The translations under genes and the position numbers were made by a program. This document shows, piece by piece, positions 8,701 to 18,956 of a DNA stretch of 64,000 nucleotides (its first letter is position 1; every line of letters begins with the position of its first letter). The notes under the pieces are model-generated. The model worked only from the letters and a program-made list of their open reading frames with translations. It ran no database searches and was not told where the DNA came from. Origin of the DNA: Molanna angustata. Its lineage: Eukaryota > Arthropoda > Insecta > Trichoptera > Molannidae. The stretch spans positions 15,837,116 to 15,901,115 of the forward strand of contig OY754968.1 in the NCBI GenBank assembly GCA_963576475.1, in the 5' to 3' direction.

Positions 8701-10982
8701 TTATCTTCAGCCGGCGCGGGTGATAAATATCCTTTGTCCAGATATTCACGAATAACTGTATCATACGCAGATCGGAACACATGAGAACTTTCGAGTTTCC
8801 TCTCAAGACTCAAGAAACGCTTCTTTGCGGTATCAAAAGAATCTCCGAGCGAGAAAACGTCACCACGAAAGGGTAGCGCTACTATGTATCTGCCATCGCT
8901 ATCCCGCTTGGTAGTTTTTTGAAAGAAATATTCGCACTCAATCTCCTCTGGAGAATGAGTGGGCGGTGTGGCGGTAGGCAATTCATCAATCTGCCAGAAG
9001 CGTTTGATTAAAGTATTTATTTCTAATTCATTATCATCACATAATGTGCTACAGCAAGCTACGGTCATGTTATCGCGTTTTAATAAAACGGGAGCTCTTC
9101 CCATGACAACATAGCCGAGAGTGGTTTGTATAGCTCTAGGGATTGTTTCGGAATGACCCTTTACTATATTAGGTAACAGAAGTTGTGAAAACAGCGAGGC
9201 ACCGATCAAGACATCAATCTGTGCCGGAGTGTGAAACGCATCATCTGCGAGCGGGAGCCCATTAAGAAAAGGTAACGCGGAGATGTCGATAGGTATGGAA
9301 GGCAAATTGTCCGTAATTTTATCCACAACAAGAGAAGAAATATTGTATTTCACCTCTTTATTGTATTTTGATGCAAATTGAAAATTAACAATTCCCTTAG
9401 TACTTTTTTCAGAGCCTCCGATGCCTTTCACTGCTATATTCTTCATGTTTATATTTAATTTAAGCATATTACAACATTCTAACGTCACGAAGTTACTTTG
9501 AGATGCGCTGTCCAGTAAGCAACGAATATTATGTTCCACCCCATGAACATCGTGAACAATTACGACGGCCGTAGCTAGTAAAACCGTAGTGTATTCGCTA
9601 CCTTTCGCAGCAAATGAGTGACCATCGTTTGTTGTGCTCGCATTGACGTGTGGCGACGGGTCAATCGAAGTCGAACAGAGCGCGAGTTCCGTATTATGCA
9701 CGGCGACGGCGGCGGTTGAAGTAGAGGCAGCAACATGCGCCTGTTGGGGTGGCGGATTTGATCTCGAATCTAAATGTAGTAAACTATGGTGGTTACCATT
9801 ACAGATTTTACACTTAAATTTCGAATTACATTTTCCAGCTCTGTGCCGACCACTTAGGCAGTTTACGCAGCCAGAGCGCTCTTTTATTAACCTAAAACGA
9901 GCGTTCGGAGTCATGTCAATAAACTCTGGACACTTATAAAAATTGTCATGTGCGATATCCTTACATAAACATTTATATGCATCGGACACTGCGACATATG
10001 ATTGCGGTTGTGAAAACTTTACTCGATTGTTATTGTTTGTGTTTAATTTTGCGGACGAATTGGTACATCGCTGTAATATTTTGGCTTGTTGCTTGACAAA
10101 ATCAACCAAACTTAATAATGACGGAATTTTATCCTGGCGTGAATGTAATTCAAATGCCCGAACTGTTTCCGAATCTAATTTCTTTTGTGATATGTGAAGG
10201 AAAATAAAATCGGTTAAATCTGGAAGTTCTAGGTTTTTTAAAGCGTTTATGGCGGTAATATGACGATCTAAAAATGTTTCTAAATTTTGAACAGAAGCGG
10301 AAGAAAATGATTTTCCATCCAATATTTGATTAAGATATGTACTGGCTAGCATGCGTTTATCTTGATACTTATCAATTAGTGATTGTAATATAAGTTCATA
10401 ATTATTTGAAGACTGATTTATACCGGCAAAAGCGGATTGAGCCTTGATTGAAAGCTTTCCCAGTAAGTAATACAATTTATCAGTATCCGAAAGAGTTGGG
10501 TTATCGTGAACTATACTTTTAAAACTTTCATAAAATCTTGGCCACGATCTGATGTCGCCATCGAAAGACATTAATTCAATAGGCGGCAATGTAGGTCTCG
10601 ATCTCAATAACGGAGCGTTTTTTAATACGTCATTTTTTAAATTAGATTCTATTTTTGACAATACAGATTTCACACTCCAGTACATGTCCTCGAATGAATC
10701 CCACGTATCTAGTTCTGGTTCGCCATTGTTTACTTGGATGTTTAAAATATTATATTCATTGAGCGTTTTTTCGAACTCAACACGTAGCGTATCTATACAA
10801 ATGGCGGCAGAAATTAAATCGATATTGTCTTGTTCATTCCGCACCTTTGTAGAGCGATCGTAAATCATCTGCAAGCGCGCAAAAATGGAATTCCGTTTTG
10901 ATAATTTTAATTTCAATAACATGCTTTTATCATCATCTAATTCAAGAATTTCCGCTTGCTTCGATTGAGGTCTCTTAGCCAT
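5712..10982 (-). CDS. BEL/Pao Gag-Pol polyprotein
   Basis: An uninterrupted 1756-codon frame from ATG at 10982. The Gag part carries two zinc knuckles at about residues 372-400 (CVNC and CKIC). The aspartic protease has LLDSAS at 489-494. Reverse transcriptase follows, with LRMVLDAS near 784, a catalytic Asp in SADCKQMF (831) and YMDD at 907-910. RNase H has GFSDAS (Asp 1082), Glu 1126 and FTDSQ (Asp 1158). The integrase has a zinc-binding HHCC (His 1389 and 1395, Cys 1424 and 1427) and a DDE triad at Asp 1460, Asp 1526 and Glu 1579. The order PR-RT-RH-IN with a long single frame is typical of BEL/Pao. All catalytic residues appear intact. Open frames on the plus strand inside this interval are antisense shadows. 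Confidence 0.97.
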   Translation of the reverse strand: MAKRPQSKQAEILELDDDKSMLLKLKLSKRNSIFARLQMIYDRSTKVRNEQDNIDLISAAICIDTLRVEFEKTLNEYNILNIQVNNGEPELDTWDSFEDMYWSVKSVLSKIESNLKNDVLKNAPLLRSRPTLPPIELMSFDGDIRSWPRFYESFKSIVHDNPTLSDTDKLYYLLGKLSIKAQSAFAGINQSSNNYELILQSLIDKYQDKRMLASTYLNQILDGKSFSSASVQNLETFLDRHITAINALKNLELPDLTDFIFLHISQKKLDSETVRAFELHSRQDKIPSLLSLVDFVKQQAKILQRCTNSSAKLNTNNNNRVKFSQPQSYVAVSDAYKCLCKDIAHDNFYKCPEFIDMTPNARFRLIKERSGCVNCLSGRHRAGKCNSKFKCKICNGNHHSLLHLDSRSNPPPQQAHVAASTSTAAVAVHNTELALCSTSIDPSPHVNASTTNDGHSFAAKGSEYTTVLLATAVVIVHDVHGVEHNIRCLLDSASQSNFVTLECCNMLKLNINMKNIAVKGIGGSEKSTKGIVNFQFASKYNKEVKYNISSLVVDKITDNLPSIPIDISALPFLNGLPLADDAFHTPAQIDVLIGASLFSQLLLPNIVKGHSETIPRAIQTTLGYVVMGRAPVLLKRDNMTVACCSTLCDDNELEINTLIKRFWQIDELPTATPPTHSPEEIECEYFFQKTTKRDSDGRYIVALPFRGDVFSLGDSFDTAKKRFLSLERKLESSHVFRSAYDTVIREYLDKGYLSPAPAEDNFNYPLYIIPHHGVVREDKSTTKLRMVLDASCKTSSGLSLNDVLHCGQNLQGDLFTIILNFRLFHIALSADCKQMFLQIIMNARDRRFQRIIYRFKPQDQLTTYQFNRVCFGLKSSPYHALRVIQQLVKDDGDLFPLAKEIANNYIYMDDVVFSVMTEEQGVSASSQLIELFKRGQFDLIKWSSNSANVINSIPVTHRASETVEFDKVMQQKILGLNWSKVNDNFEFKITAPNKTCTKRVILATVARIWDIMGFVAPVVLFAKLLIKELWLSKVDWDEKPPGHIINTWEKFCSELPLLNEIKIPRHLGIFESSIVRLIGFSDASESAFGAVVYTHTTNINQPVCIQLVCAKSKVSPVKTLSIARLELCAVELLSKLLRRVYDTYNQRFPISEVYAFTDSQVTLCWLNSSPHRWQIFVANRVVKTLDNFPAKHFFHVAGSDNPADCLSRGLLPGKLSHHPLWSQGPPWLVLDPSQWPVNKGKNIEVENLPEEKITAYPVTTDSEVRSVIQDLASRVSSWSKLLRVVAYVGKFIKRIPRRPLFSITAADLEISEQMIVRDIQRRHFLIEIKHLRAEKNCSSAFLRLKAFLSDDIIRVGGRLCNSAEKYAHKHPIILPRHDSIVESIVDYYHKKYLHAGPELLMSILRQRFWILAARRVIRTRINKCNICFKSKPRSQFPLMSDLPVQRVTPSVKAFIHTGCDYAGPINYTPIRARGVKSRKAYLCIFTCLTTRALHIEVATDLSTVSFLSALKRFLSRRGPVKYIYSDNARNFVGTRNYLRQLYNFISKEYRVPFEKELSENRIEFKFIPPAAPHFGGCWESAVKSVKNHLFKVIGQQILSYEELITVLTQVECLLNSRPLTVLSADPSELSALTPAHFLNTLPLRALPAPYVESTANNLLQRHSLLDQLVQSFWRRWRTEYLHQLQVRQKWNRPSVPIEVGTIVIINNDSSPTLSWPLGIIEKVHPSKDNIIRVVTVKTARGTLVRPVTRLCPLPTQ

Positions 10983-11596
10983 ATCGAAATATAAAAGGTA
11001 AAGATAAAATAATATTTATTTAATAACTTAATAACAATTTCAATGTAATTTCGTATGTATAATGTTTAGTAGTCGGCGCAGATTCCGCTTGGTTCCGTCC
11101 GCCGAATTCTAAACTGCGTATGCAAGCAATGTAGGTACCTATTCGACTCAATGCATTCGAGAAATTTCGCTGATCGGCTGATGGCGTTGTGACAAATAAC
11201 TTACTATCGTATTGTAGGGAACTACAATACAATATTTATTTCTGTGCGATGTATTAACAACAAAATAAGTATTATACGTACTATTTTATAATGCGAATTT
11301 TTTTTTTTTTTTTATGAATAAAATAAATATGTAAATATATATGTGCGGGGTTAATTATGCACTAAAATAGTGCTTACGATAAAAATATATATGATGCGGG
11401 TTAGTTATATTATAAATACGAGTAATCCTTTATAAGTTATGATACAAATGCGTATGTTATATATAATGCGAATATATAAATAAATATACTTAATATAATA
11501 TACATAAATATATTTAATTGTCGTATTTGAAAGATAAACGGTTCAAGAATAATACCTCAAAGTATTGGTATATCCGTCTCGTTTAGGACCATAAAA
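10983..11596 (-). other. BEL 5' leader with primer-binding candidate
   Basis: This untranslated leader lies between the 5' LTR and the gag-pol ATG and is AT-rich. On the sense strand, TGGTCCTAAACGAGACGG (11591 down to 11574) begins five bases after the LTR and is the likely primer-binding site. Its complement ends in GGACCA as a tRNA 3' end should, but I could not match it surely to one tRNA. The short frame at 11020-11232 is not a gene. Confidence 0.7.
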
Positions 11597-11989
11597 TGAT
11601 GACGCGGATATGTAATATAAAGAAAAAGATAAAGTAGAAATGAAAAGTGGACTGTATTTTTTAAAGGGCGTTTCGTTGCAACCACTGCAAGGCAAAGGAA
11701 GGATAAAGGAACACTCACTTACTTGACTTTTCCTTGGTGCTCTGCCTTGTTAGATGGTCACAACTTGGTAGGATCCCATTCACACACACGCGGTAAGAAA
11801 ACAACTATGGCGAATTTCGGTGAGTTATGAGGAGCGGTAAAACGGGTGAGATGTGGGTGGTGTCGACAGGACGCGGTTTGAAAGGAGACTGATTTTGGAT
11901 GTAGGGTGGGCAGCAGTTGCAACAATATTATATGTCATTTGATATAAAAAAAATGCGACAATAATTATAATGACATATTGGCGTCAACA
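11597..11989 (-). repeat. BEL 5' LTR
   Basis: This is the second 393-bp LTR, identical to 5085-5477 except for one base. On the sense strand it should hold the promoter and transcription start. I did not find an unambiguous TATA box or initiator. Confidence 0.97.
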
Positions 11990-12271
11990 ATGTGTATGTC
12001 AATCATTATAGAATAAATAGAAATTTTTAAATCAAATTCCGTCATAGCCATACCTGGATTCAAGAACTTTATTTGAAGAGTCTCCTCAAAACTATATTGT
12101 ATAATATTTCCTCATCAATTTTGACGAGCAAAAAACGTAAGCCAATTCCCACATTCTGATAAAAAAGAAATTATTTTTTTCTCGTATCGTGTACTCTTTT
12201 TACCGTTTCAGAAATATTATTAAATAATATTAACCATGAAATAATAATACGGACTTGTTTTTTGACATTAA

Positions 12272-12410
12272 TTTACTAACATCTCAATAGAGATTAAGTT
12301 GGAATATTATAGGAGAACCAAGAACTCAAGGCACCTACAGGGCTTACGGCCTGATATCGGCTGGTTTACGTGATCACTTTATGCACTTGCGTAACGTTCA
12401 CCAATTATTC
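12272..12410 (+). repeat. Dispersed repeat H, degenerate copy
   Basis: It shares ACATCTCAATA, AAGTTGGA.TATTATA, AGAACCAAGAAC, CACCTACAGGGCTTACG and GGTTTACGTGAT with 41925-42070. Here the left arm of the hairpin seen in the other copy is deleted. Confidence 0.75.
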
Positions 12411-12859
12411 CTTCTTATTGAGTTCCCTTATCTATGCAATTTTGAATGTTCTATATAATTAATAACTGATCGTTTGAAAATAAGCTGTTTTTACCATCGT
12501 CATATTATATGAAGTAACGAAGAAACCTTTCTGTAACGCCATCTTGACAAAATTGTAACGCCATCATTTTTCATTGAGATGTTAAAATTTCGCCAACATT
12601 GAGATGTTAAAATTTGTTCAAAAAATATCAATGACTCCTGACAGCGGTAAAAATTACAATTATCGCGTTTATGCAACTGTAAAAATATTTGTTAAAGGTC
12701 TTTCTTTAACTATTTGAATCATTTAAGACTGAATATTGAATAACTATGTAATTTCATTTGATTTAAGAATAGGTACGTACCAAACTATTCTATTCTATAA
12801 TGTTTTACGACTATCCACTCGTCTACGAGTGATCCTATACCAAACTATTAACACTTACC
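12411..12859. other. Unclassified DNA with small tandem duplications
   Basis: TGTAACGCCATC occurs twice (about 12532 and 12556), and CATTGAGATGTTAAAATTT occurs twice (about 12573 and 12598). No coding frame was found. Confidence 0.6.
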
Positions 12860-13560
12860 TAAACACAAATTTATAAACATTTTAAGATATTTTGTTTTCT
12901 AAATAAAACCTGTTGGTATTTATGTCAGGATAAGATAGTATGGAGGTCAGTCTTTTTTCCTACCCGGAATATGAAAACAGTAGGTATGATGTCTGTCTTT
13001 AGATCATGTAGGTATCAAACTCATGAGTGAGATATTGTGTAGTGTACTGCCTTACAAATTGTATGAAACGATGTCGTCACTAAATTAATTTTTTATAAAA
13101 ATTGTTACGAAAAAAATAAGATGTACTATTATAATGTTTATATTTTTAATCGAAAATTAAATTATCTAGTTCGGGTATTTCGGCTTTTTCGATATTTTTA
13201 AAAACTTTGGTGATATAGGCAGTTAAACACATAAATTTTTCATAAAAAAAATATTTTTATTAATGAAAAATGTTTGAGAAACTCTGGAAGTTAAAAAAAA
13301 AAACAATTTGAAATTTTGTATTTTTCTATAGGCACTTGTACCAATTTTCTCTGCTCTAACTTATATATGGAAAAATAAAGTAAAATTTCAAAAGTTCATA
13401 AGTTATAAGACACACACATAAAAAAAAATTCTAAAATTTCAAATCCGAAGTCTGAGTGAATCCAGGTATATAGAATATATTATGCTGCGAAGCCTCTATG
13501 TTGGTGTTTTTTGACTTCAAAGTTGAAACTCCGTGAAAAATATAGACTCTGCATTCAAAT
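12860..13560 (-). repeat. Helitron-like dispersed repeat, copy 2
   Basis: This is the reverse complement of the family described at 3757-4901. It includes AGTATGGAGGTCAG near 12940, the CCTACCCGGAATATGAAAAC block and the GAAGCCTCTATGTTGG block near 13490. It lacks the CTAG terminus. Confidence 0.75.
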
Positions 13561-13691
13561 TTTGCATATCTTGATTTGATACTTTGTCGATATGTTAAGA
13601 GAAATAAATTCTCTTGAAAAAATGGACAGTTTTTTTTACTGACAATGTTTTTTTAATCCTATATATTTTTTTAAGCACTGTTTATTACATC

Positions 13692-13831
13692 ATTTTATTT
13701 ATTTAATATTGCTTCTCGAGCAACTTACAGGTAGGTACTATGTCAAACATACTGCGTTTCCACCGGGAATCGAACCCGGGACCTTTGGAACACCAGTCAG
13801 ATACCTAACCAACTGAGCCACTAAGGCCGAC
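13692..13831 (-). mobile_element. SINE family A, internally deleted
   Basis: The right end is a tRNA-like head read on the minus strand, with box A in TGGCTCAGTTGGT and box B in GGGTTCGATTCCC, starting GTCGGCC at 13831. The left end is the SINE tail (GTTGCTCGAGAAGC, then an AT tail). About 90 bp of the body present in the 52045-52277 copy is missing between the head and the tail. Confidence 0.85.
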
Positions 13832-14856
13832 AAAGAATATTTAGGTGTGAATATTTATTTTAAGCATATTTTAATGTCTAATGTAATACATGGACATATG
13901 AATGAAAAATTGGAATATGTCTAAATAATATAATTTGGCATTCTTATCTCTCTACCTTTCACAAATACATTATGATACTTTGTAAGAATAACTCAATTTA
14001 TTATGTTTCATTAATCATTACTCGCAAAACCATTGGACGACCTATCCTGTTGAAATAATTACTTTCATGTTTTTCTCTGACAGTAGAACGCGAATCAAGT
14101 TTTATTATGAAGTTTCGAAATTGCACATTCAACAAAACACACGGAAATAAAAAAAAAATATTAATTACACATGTTGTAGAAAACATCAGGTGATGGGTAT
14201 TAATGATGTTAGGTAGTGGACTGTATAATAAACGATGGTTCCTTATTCCTGGTTCACTGATTATTTTCTTTCAGTGCACACATCCACACACGGTGATCTC
14301 TACACTTGTACTGAACTTTTTTCAATTGTTGTCACCCAAAATTATTGCGACAAAGTGACAATTCTCAAACACATCGGTGAGGGGACAATGGCAAGGAAGG
14401 GATCATTCGTCTTTCTCGTATCAGTTTTATCGATTGTCACAGAATAAATCTTCTTATGTGTCGATTGTTATAATGAACTTTGAAACACATTCTATGGTAG
14501 TAGCCATCCGACAAAGTCAAATAGCGACAATGAATTTTTTTGAGATCCCGATGGTCATTGAGATTTTTTGATTTTTAAGAATAATTAGAATATGTTGTCA
14601 AAATAAACAATTTTCACGGAGCCAATAAGTCACTTAATTAAATTAAGACTTATTCACTATTCTGATCACTAAAAATAGGTATATGACATTCATACACATT
14701 TCAACGAGTGTAAATTTTCTATTCACTCGGTGAAGTCTTGACTTCATGAACTGCTCTTTCAACGACGGGCGCTTATTCAATGTTAGTAGCGTCTAGTCCC
14801 AGTTTTTCTTTTCTGCATTCTTAAGTTCGGTTTAAGTTTGTTTATAATTTTGCGAG
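13832..14856. other. Stretch without a recognised gene; one unexplained ORF
   Basis: A 70-codon frame at 14235-14447 (+) and a 61-codon frame at 14001-14186 (-) look less AT-biased than random frames here. A pyrimidine tract ending TTTCAG at 14274 precedes part of the first. I see no family motif and no matching donor, so neither is called a gene. Confidence 0.3.
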
Positions 14857-15213
14857 TTGCTTTATAAATTGAATTATAAATTAAATTTTAATTTTTTTAA
14901 TCTACTTAAACTACTAAAAAGTATCCTCAGAACCAAACTCGATCAAAAGATCATAAATCGAGAGAAACAACAAGGTTTCAGGAGAAATCGCTCTAAAACC
15001 GATGCCATTTTCACCATAAGGCAAATAAAAAAAAAGCTATCAAATACAACCAGATAGCGTTCGTGTGCTTTGATGACCTAACTAAGGCTTTCACAGGGTA
15101 TTGCCATATGACGTCATAACTATACTGAGAGAAAAGAACATTCCACCAGCCATTATAAAAAACCATCCAAGATATCAACTGACAGTGCAAAACAAAATTG
15201 AAAGTAGACTGTG
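14857..15213 (+). pseudogene. LINE reverse transcriptase fragment, 5' piece
   Basis: Plus-strand translation gives EKQQGFRRNRSKTDAIFTIR and, after frameshifts, FVCFDDLTKAF and LTVQNKIESRL. These are the segments around the first catalytic Asp of non-LTR reverse transcriptases (here DLTKAF). The frame is broken by stops. It continues at 15753 after a 540-bp interruption, so both pieces are one element copy. Confidence 0.8.
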
Positions 15214-15752
15214 AACTATTTATTTTATTTATTTTATAGAATACAACAGCAATACAATAAAGATTTATACAAATATACAAAGATAATTTTTATGTTGCCA
15301 ATTATAGTATTCTAAAATATATTACATACACACTTTTTAACAATCATGAAAACAGAGGTATGGAGGGGAGTGGGGGAAGCATCGACCACTAGAAACTCAT
15401 ATTATGATTTGTACCTCACGTGTCTCAATGTATGAATAATAATAAATTAAAATTAAGTTATAGGGGCACAATTAAAAAGTTAAAGATGCGCACAACAAAA
15501 CAGAGCACAGATCAAATATCTGATAAATTCACAATTTTTTTTAAATATATAAAAACTCTAAGCAAACATATCCAATTCTTGATCACTCAAACACTTTCTA
15601 TCGTACCCAGTACCTACAAGCTCTATTAATATATGAATTTAGCATATAGTTAGTTTTAGGAGATTCTATGTATAAGAGAGATTGTTTTCTATTTCTTATA
15701 AGTGCACAGTGAAAACGGAGTGAGCTTAGAAGTGCTTAGTAGTGCGCAGTCA
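15214..15752. other. Insert splitting the LINE copy
   Basis: This DNA lies between two collinear parts of one reverse transcriptase. It starts with a T-rich run (TATTTATTTTATTTATTTTA) that could be the reversed A/T tail of a retroposon on the minus strand. I found no clear target duplication and no coding motif, so the insert is unnamed. Confidence 0.45.
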
Positions 15753-16130
15753 GTGGCATAAGACAAGGAGATAGTTCTAACCCTTTTATCTTTAATTGAA
15801 TTATGGACAGAAGAGGAAAAGTCGCAGTCACCTACCCCTCTCTATAGGGTAAAAAAGAAGAGGTGTCGTTCTGGGACTAGAATACAGAATGGGCAATAAA
15901 ATCATCAACATAATATTATGTTACGATGATGACGCGGCTCTGGTGGCAGAATCGGAAGATGATCTACAAAGAATCTTATATAAGTTCCACCTTGCATCCC
16001 AAAAATTCAACACAAGTATATCTGTGAACAAAATGAAGAGTTTAACGATTATAGAAAAGACTGGAAGCACTATTCTAAGTTGGCGCTTCACGAATTTTAT
16101 TAAATTTATTACTATACCTACCTAATACTG
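15753..16130 (+). pseudogene. LINE reverse transcriptase fragment, 3' piece
   Basis: It reads SGIRQGDSSNPFIFN, then a stop, IMD, and after a disrupted part YRMGNKIINIILCYDDDAAL, where YDDD corresponds to the catalytic YADD box, followed by VAESEDDLQRILYKF. It carries the palm half of the polymerase started at 14857-15213. Stops and frameshifts show the copy is dead. The thumb and C-terminus are missing after about 16060. Confidence 0.82.
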
Positions 16131-16189
16131 GAAATGCATTTAAAATTTTACATGATTATAGGTAGGTACCTACTATGAATTTGTTTATT

Positions 16190-16500
16190 TATTTATATAA
16201 TTTATGTACAATTGTACAGGTGTACAAAGACGGGTTTATTGCCATAAGGCAGTTTCTTCCAACCGAGCAACGTGAAGTCTCTGAAGTTAAATTGGTACAA
16301 TAGTATTTAGTGAGATATGAATTGATAAAAAATAAAATGGAGACTTAAGAAAAAATACATAAAGAGAAAAAAAAAGAAAAGAGTGCAAAAAAAGATTTAT
16401 AAAAATAACACTAATCATAGCAATGAGTAAAAGAAGGAGGTCACGGAAGGATATATGTAGATGGAATTCAGGAACTATTTGACAGATACCTAAAGTTTTT
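16190..16500 (-). repeat. LINE/SINE 3' tail fragment
   Basis: It contains GGGTTTATTGCCATAAGGCA and GTTTCTTCCAACC, the tail motif shared with 26436-26635, 36600-36995, 44065-44400 and 59660-59770. An A-rich stretch follows. Its orientation is inferred from the 36600-36995 copy, where the motif lies in the 3' UTR of a minus-strand reverse transcriptase. Confidence 0.6.
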
Positions 16501-16586
16501 TTAGTTTACCTATTAATAGTTATTTGAATGGATTGCGACGACCATAGTCTAGCTAATTGTACTTGAAAAGAAGAGCTGAAAACTTA

Positions 16587-16592
16587 TTTATT
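16587..16592 (-). promoter_or_regulatory. Candidate poly(A) signal of the three-exon gene
   Basis: AATAAA on the minus strand, 83 bp beyond the stop codon of the gene model ending at 16675. AATAAA is common in such AT-rich DNA, so this supports the model only weakly. Confidence 0.4.
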
Positions 16593-16674
16593 GTGAATGG
16601 GGATACCTAGTGTAGTACGTCCAGCAGATCGAAGGGGTAAGCTGTGACGAGAGAACGACATTATTAATTTATCG

Positions 16675-18416
16675 TCAAAACTGTGGAAGTTGACAAACGA
16701 CGTTATTAATTTTCAAAACCATTGAAGTTGTGAAGTTGAAGAAAACTATTGAAGTTGTTATTGAAGTTGTGGGACTGTGATTTTGAATGCGGTAGAGCGA
16801 GGCAGGTACAGGTCTTCTCTCCTAATATAAAAAAATATTATTGAATATCAAAAAAAAATATTTCGCCATTAGGTACTTTCCAGTAATAATAATCGATTAT
16901 GGTTGAGAATACCAAAAAAAAATATTTCGCCATTACTTTCCAGTAATAATTATCGATTACCTAACCAATCAAATATTTCATCCTATACCTTGCGAGGCAG
17001 TGGTTTTGGAGAGCCTGATCTATTACAGGATCCAACTCCACTGTCATCGTTCACTAGTAGCTCAGTGATAGAAAAGCAAAAGTCTCTGCTGTCATAACTA
17101 GTGCTTACAATGACTCTCAGGGGTTCTATCTCGTCATAAACTTGAATGAGACCAAATAAGAAATAAAATAATTTTATAAAAAAAAATATTATATTAATAA
17201 TTAAGATCAAATTTAAAGAAATAGATTTGTTGCAAGGATTCTTGAGATAAAGACAAAGTTTTTAAGAACAAATTAACATTTATTTTTAATATTAAGTATT
17301 GTACAAGTTTAGTAGTTTCAATCCCATGAATGAATTTATTATAATTTAAATAAAAGATATAAAGACTAATTAAAATATTAAGGCTGTTAACTCTTAAGTA
17401 ATATAAGTAAAATTAAGAATGTAAATTACTTGAAAATATAAAACATCAAAAGATTTAAATCGTCAAAAGAGAATTCTCTTTATATTGGAATGTTAAATAA
17501 ACCGAACTAATAATAAGTATGAGAATTGATATTAAGTTAATCACCAATTGAAAATTCACCGATAAACTATAAAAAAATAAAATCATTCTACCTACGCTCG
17601 GCTCAATCTAAATTCTACTAAATGTTATAATTTATTAATTTCAAATACAACAAATAAAGAAATCCAGGATGAGTCAAGGACGTCATCATCACTCTTCATA
17701 CGGTGAACTTTATACATCAAAATTCACCCCTTCAGAGATGAATGAAGTGTGAATAAGTTTTTAATATACTGAAATCCATATTGTGGTAATCAATTAGTAC
17801 AGAGTTTCTTCATAGTGAATGGCATCATCATATGAACAATCCAAACTTCAATATCACGTCGAATCTTCTAAATATTTCCTTTTTGGATAGATTAACATGA
17901 AATTGTTCTTCTCGGAGTTTACTGCTAATATAACATTTCTTTGATAAACTCCTGGATCATCACATTCGATTTGAAAAAAATAATCAAACAAAATCAATCC
18001 TCTCAATGTCCTCCCTCAAGTAAATCCTCAGTTAAAATCCAAATTTATAATTTTCTTTTCACAGTCATCTTTAATAGAACTTTTCATAAGTTTTACGTCC
18101 CATGGTCACATTCTCGTCGATAAAAATTGATATACAATCAATATGAGTCGTCTCATGATAAATTATAGATGTTCAAACAAGATGTCAAGTACCAATACAA
18201 AACATGAACGAAACAGGACGAAATAAACGTGGTATGTTAATCAAATTGACTTGAAACGACGTAGGACAGGACAAAAAATAAAACGGGTAGGAATAATGGG
18301 AAATCTGACTTTAGACTTTCCTATGAAAAGAAGAACGATTTACGCTTACAAACTGTATCAATTCACGATTTACCACAAATATTGTATGCAATAAAATATC
18401 GAAAGGACTTACCCAT
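16675..18416 (-). CDS. Candidate host gene, three coding exons, unknown function
   Basis: Exon 1 contributes ATGG (18416-18413) with a purine at -3 and G at +4, followed by a perfect GTAAGT donor. Exon 2 (17140-16989, 152 bp) follows a pyrimidine tract ending TTCAAG and ends CGCAAG before a GTATAG donor. Exon 3 starts at 16821 after TATATTAG and stops with TGA at 16677-16675. The phases fit: the G of exon 1 plus TT makes Val, and exon 2 ends on a codon boundary. The product is 100 residues, starting MVYDEIEPLRVIV, with an acidic/Ser-rich middle (NDDSGVGSC) and a Pro/Lys/Arg-rich hinge (SPKPLPRK, then ERRPVPASLYR). There is no signal peptide, membrane helix or family motif that I recognise. 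The last 25 codons are less convincing. It could also be part of a longer gene or an old transposon exon. Confidence 0.55.
16849..16965. repeat. Tandem duplication inside intron 2
   Basis: A segment with ATATTTCGCCATTA, TTTCCAGTAATAAT and ATCGATTA occurs at about 16849 and again at about 16912. It lies wholly in the 167-bp intron 2 of the gene model. Confidence 0.85.
17141..18412 (-). other. Intron 1 of the gene model
   Basis: It has GTAAGT at the 5' end (18412-18407) and a pyrimidine-rich tract ending AAG at 17141. No recognisable transposon was found in these 1272 bp, unusual for this window. Confidence 0.5.
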
Positions 18417-18560
18417 TTCCCCGTTTCACTATTAAATAACGTCACCCGCCATTTTATAAATGGCTGTGACTCGTTAACACAACAATTTTATTAAGAAAAA
18501 GCGCCTTTTCGGAATGACAATCCTATTTAAGCGGTCAAACGATAAATGTTGCTAGTTTGC
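18414..18560 (-). promoter_or_regulatory. 5' untranslated/promoter region of the gene model
   Basis: Upstream of the ATG on the minus strand lie the inverted repeat GCCATTT-ATA-AAATGGC (about 18452-18468), a CRE-like TGACGTTA and a seven-codon upstream reading frame that starts inside the repeat. The transcription start is unknown. Confidence 0.3.
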
Positions 18561-18956
18561 AAAATAACTCAGTGTGTCAGTTTTTTAAAAAAAATATAAA
18601 TTATTTAATTTTATCTAATTCCTAACCAGGATTTATAACGTAACGTGACAACCTACACAATATTTTATCTGACAAGTTACGGAAAACAGATAATCTTTGA
18701 AGCACAAAACACGAATTTAAGGGGCCATATAAACCTAAACACCTCATTTTCAAATCAAATCCCTAAAATATCTTAAACAGTGTGTTTCTAGAAATAATCG
18801 TATAAGTCTTTTCAATATATCTCTAGTGAATGTTCGTCACACAATTTTAAAATTCAGCCTAAATTCCCATTAATAAATTATTAAAAATATCCTTTCTTAC
18901 ATAATTTTTGTTAAATTACTACATAACCATGTGTCGTAAAGAAATACATTCCTTAT

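Larger units (their letters stand above)
5085..11989 (-). mobile_element. Complete BEL/Pao LTR retrotransposon
   Basis: This is a 6905-bp element read on the minus strand: 5' LTR (11597-11989), primer-binding candidate, leader, one gag-pol frame (5712-10982), polypurine tract and 3' LTR (5085-5477). It is flanked by ATGTG duplications. The two 393-bp LTRs differ at a single position (AACAATTATGG versus AACAACTATGG), which implies a very recent insertion. There is no envelope frame. Every structural part is present and no stop interrupts the frame, so the copy is potentially autonomous. It is the youngest datable insertion in the window. Confidence 0.97.

Noticed and set aside
5894..10863. Plus-strand ORFs inside the BEL element (5894, 6901, 7849, 8464, 9634, 9943, 10552)
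   Set aside because: All are antisense shadows of the 1756-codon gag-pol frame.
5085..11989. Envelope gene making the BEL element virus-like
   Set aside because: Only about 230 bp lie between the gag-pol stop and the 3' LTR, filled by a tandem duplication and the polypurine tract.
13755..13831. tRNA gene (minus strand)
   Set aside because: The tRNA-like part is joined to a SINE tail and matches the heads at 26359 and 52045, so it is a SINE. The same applies to those loci.
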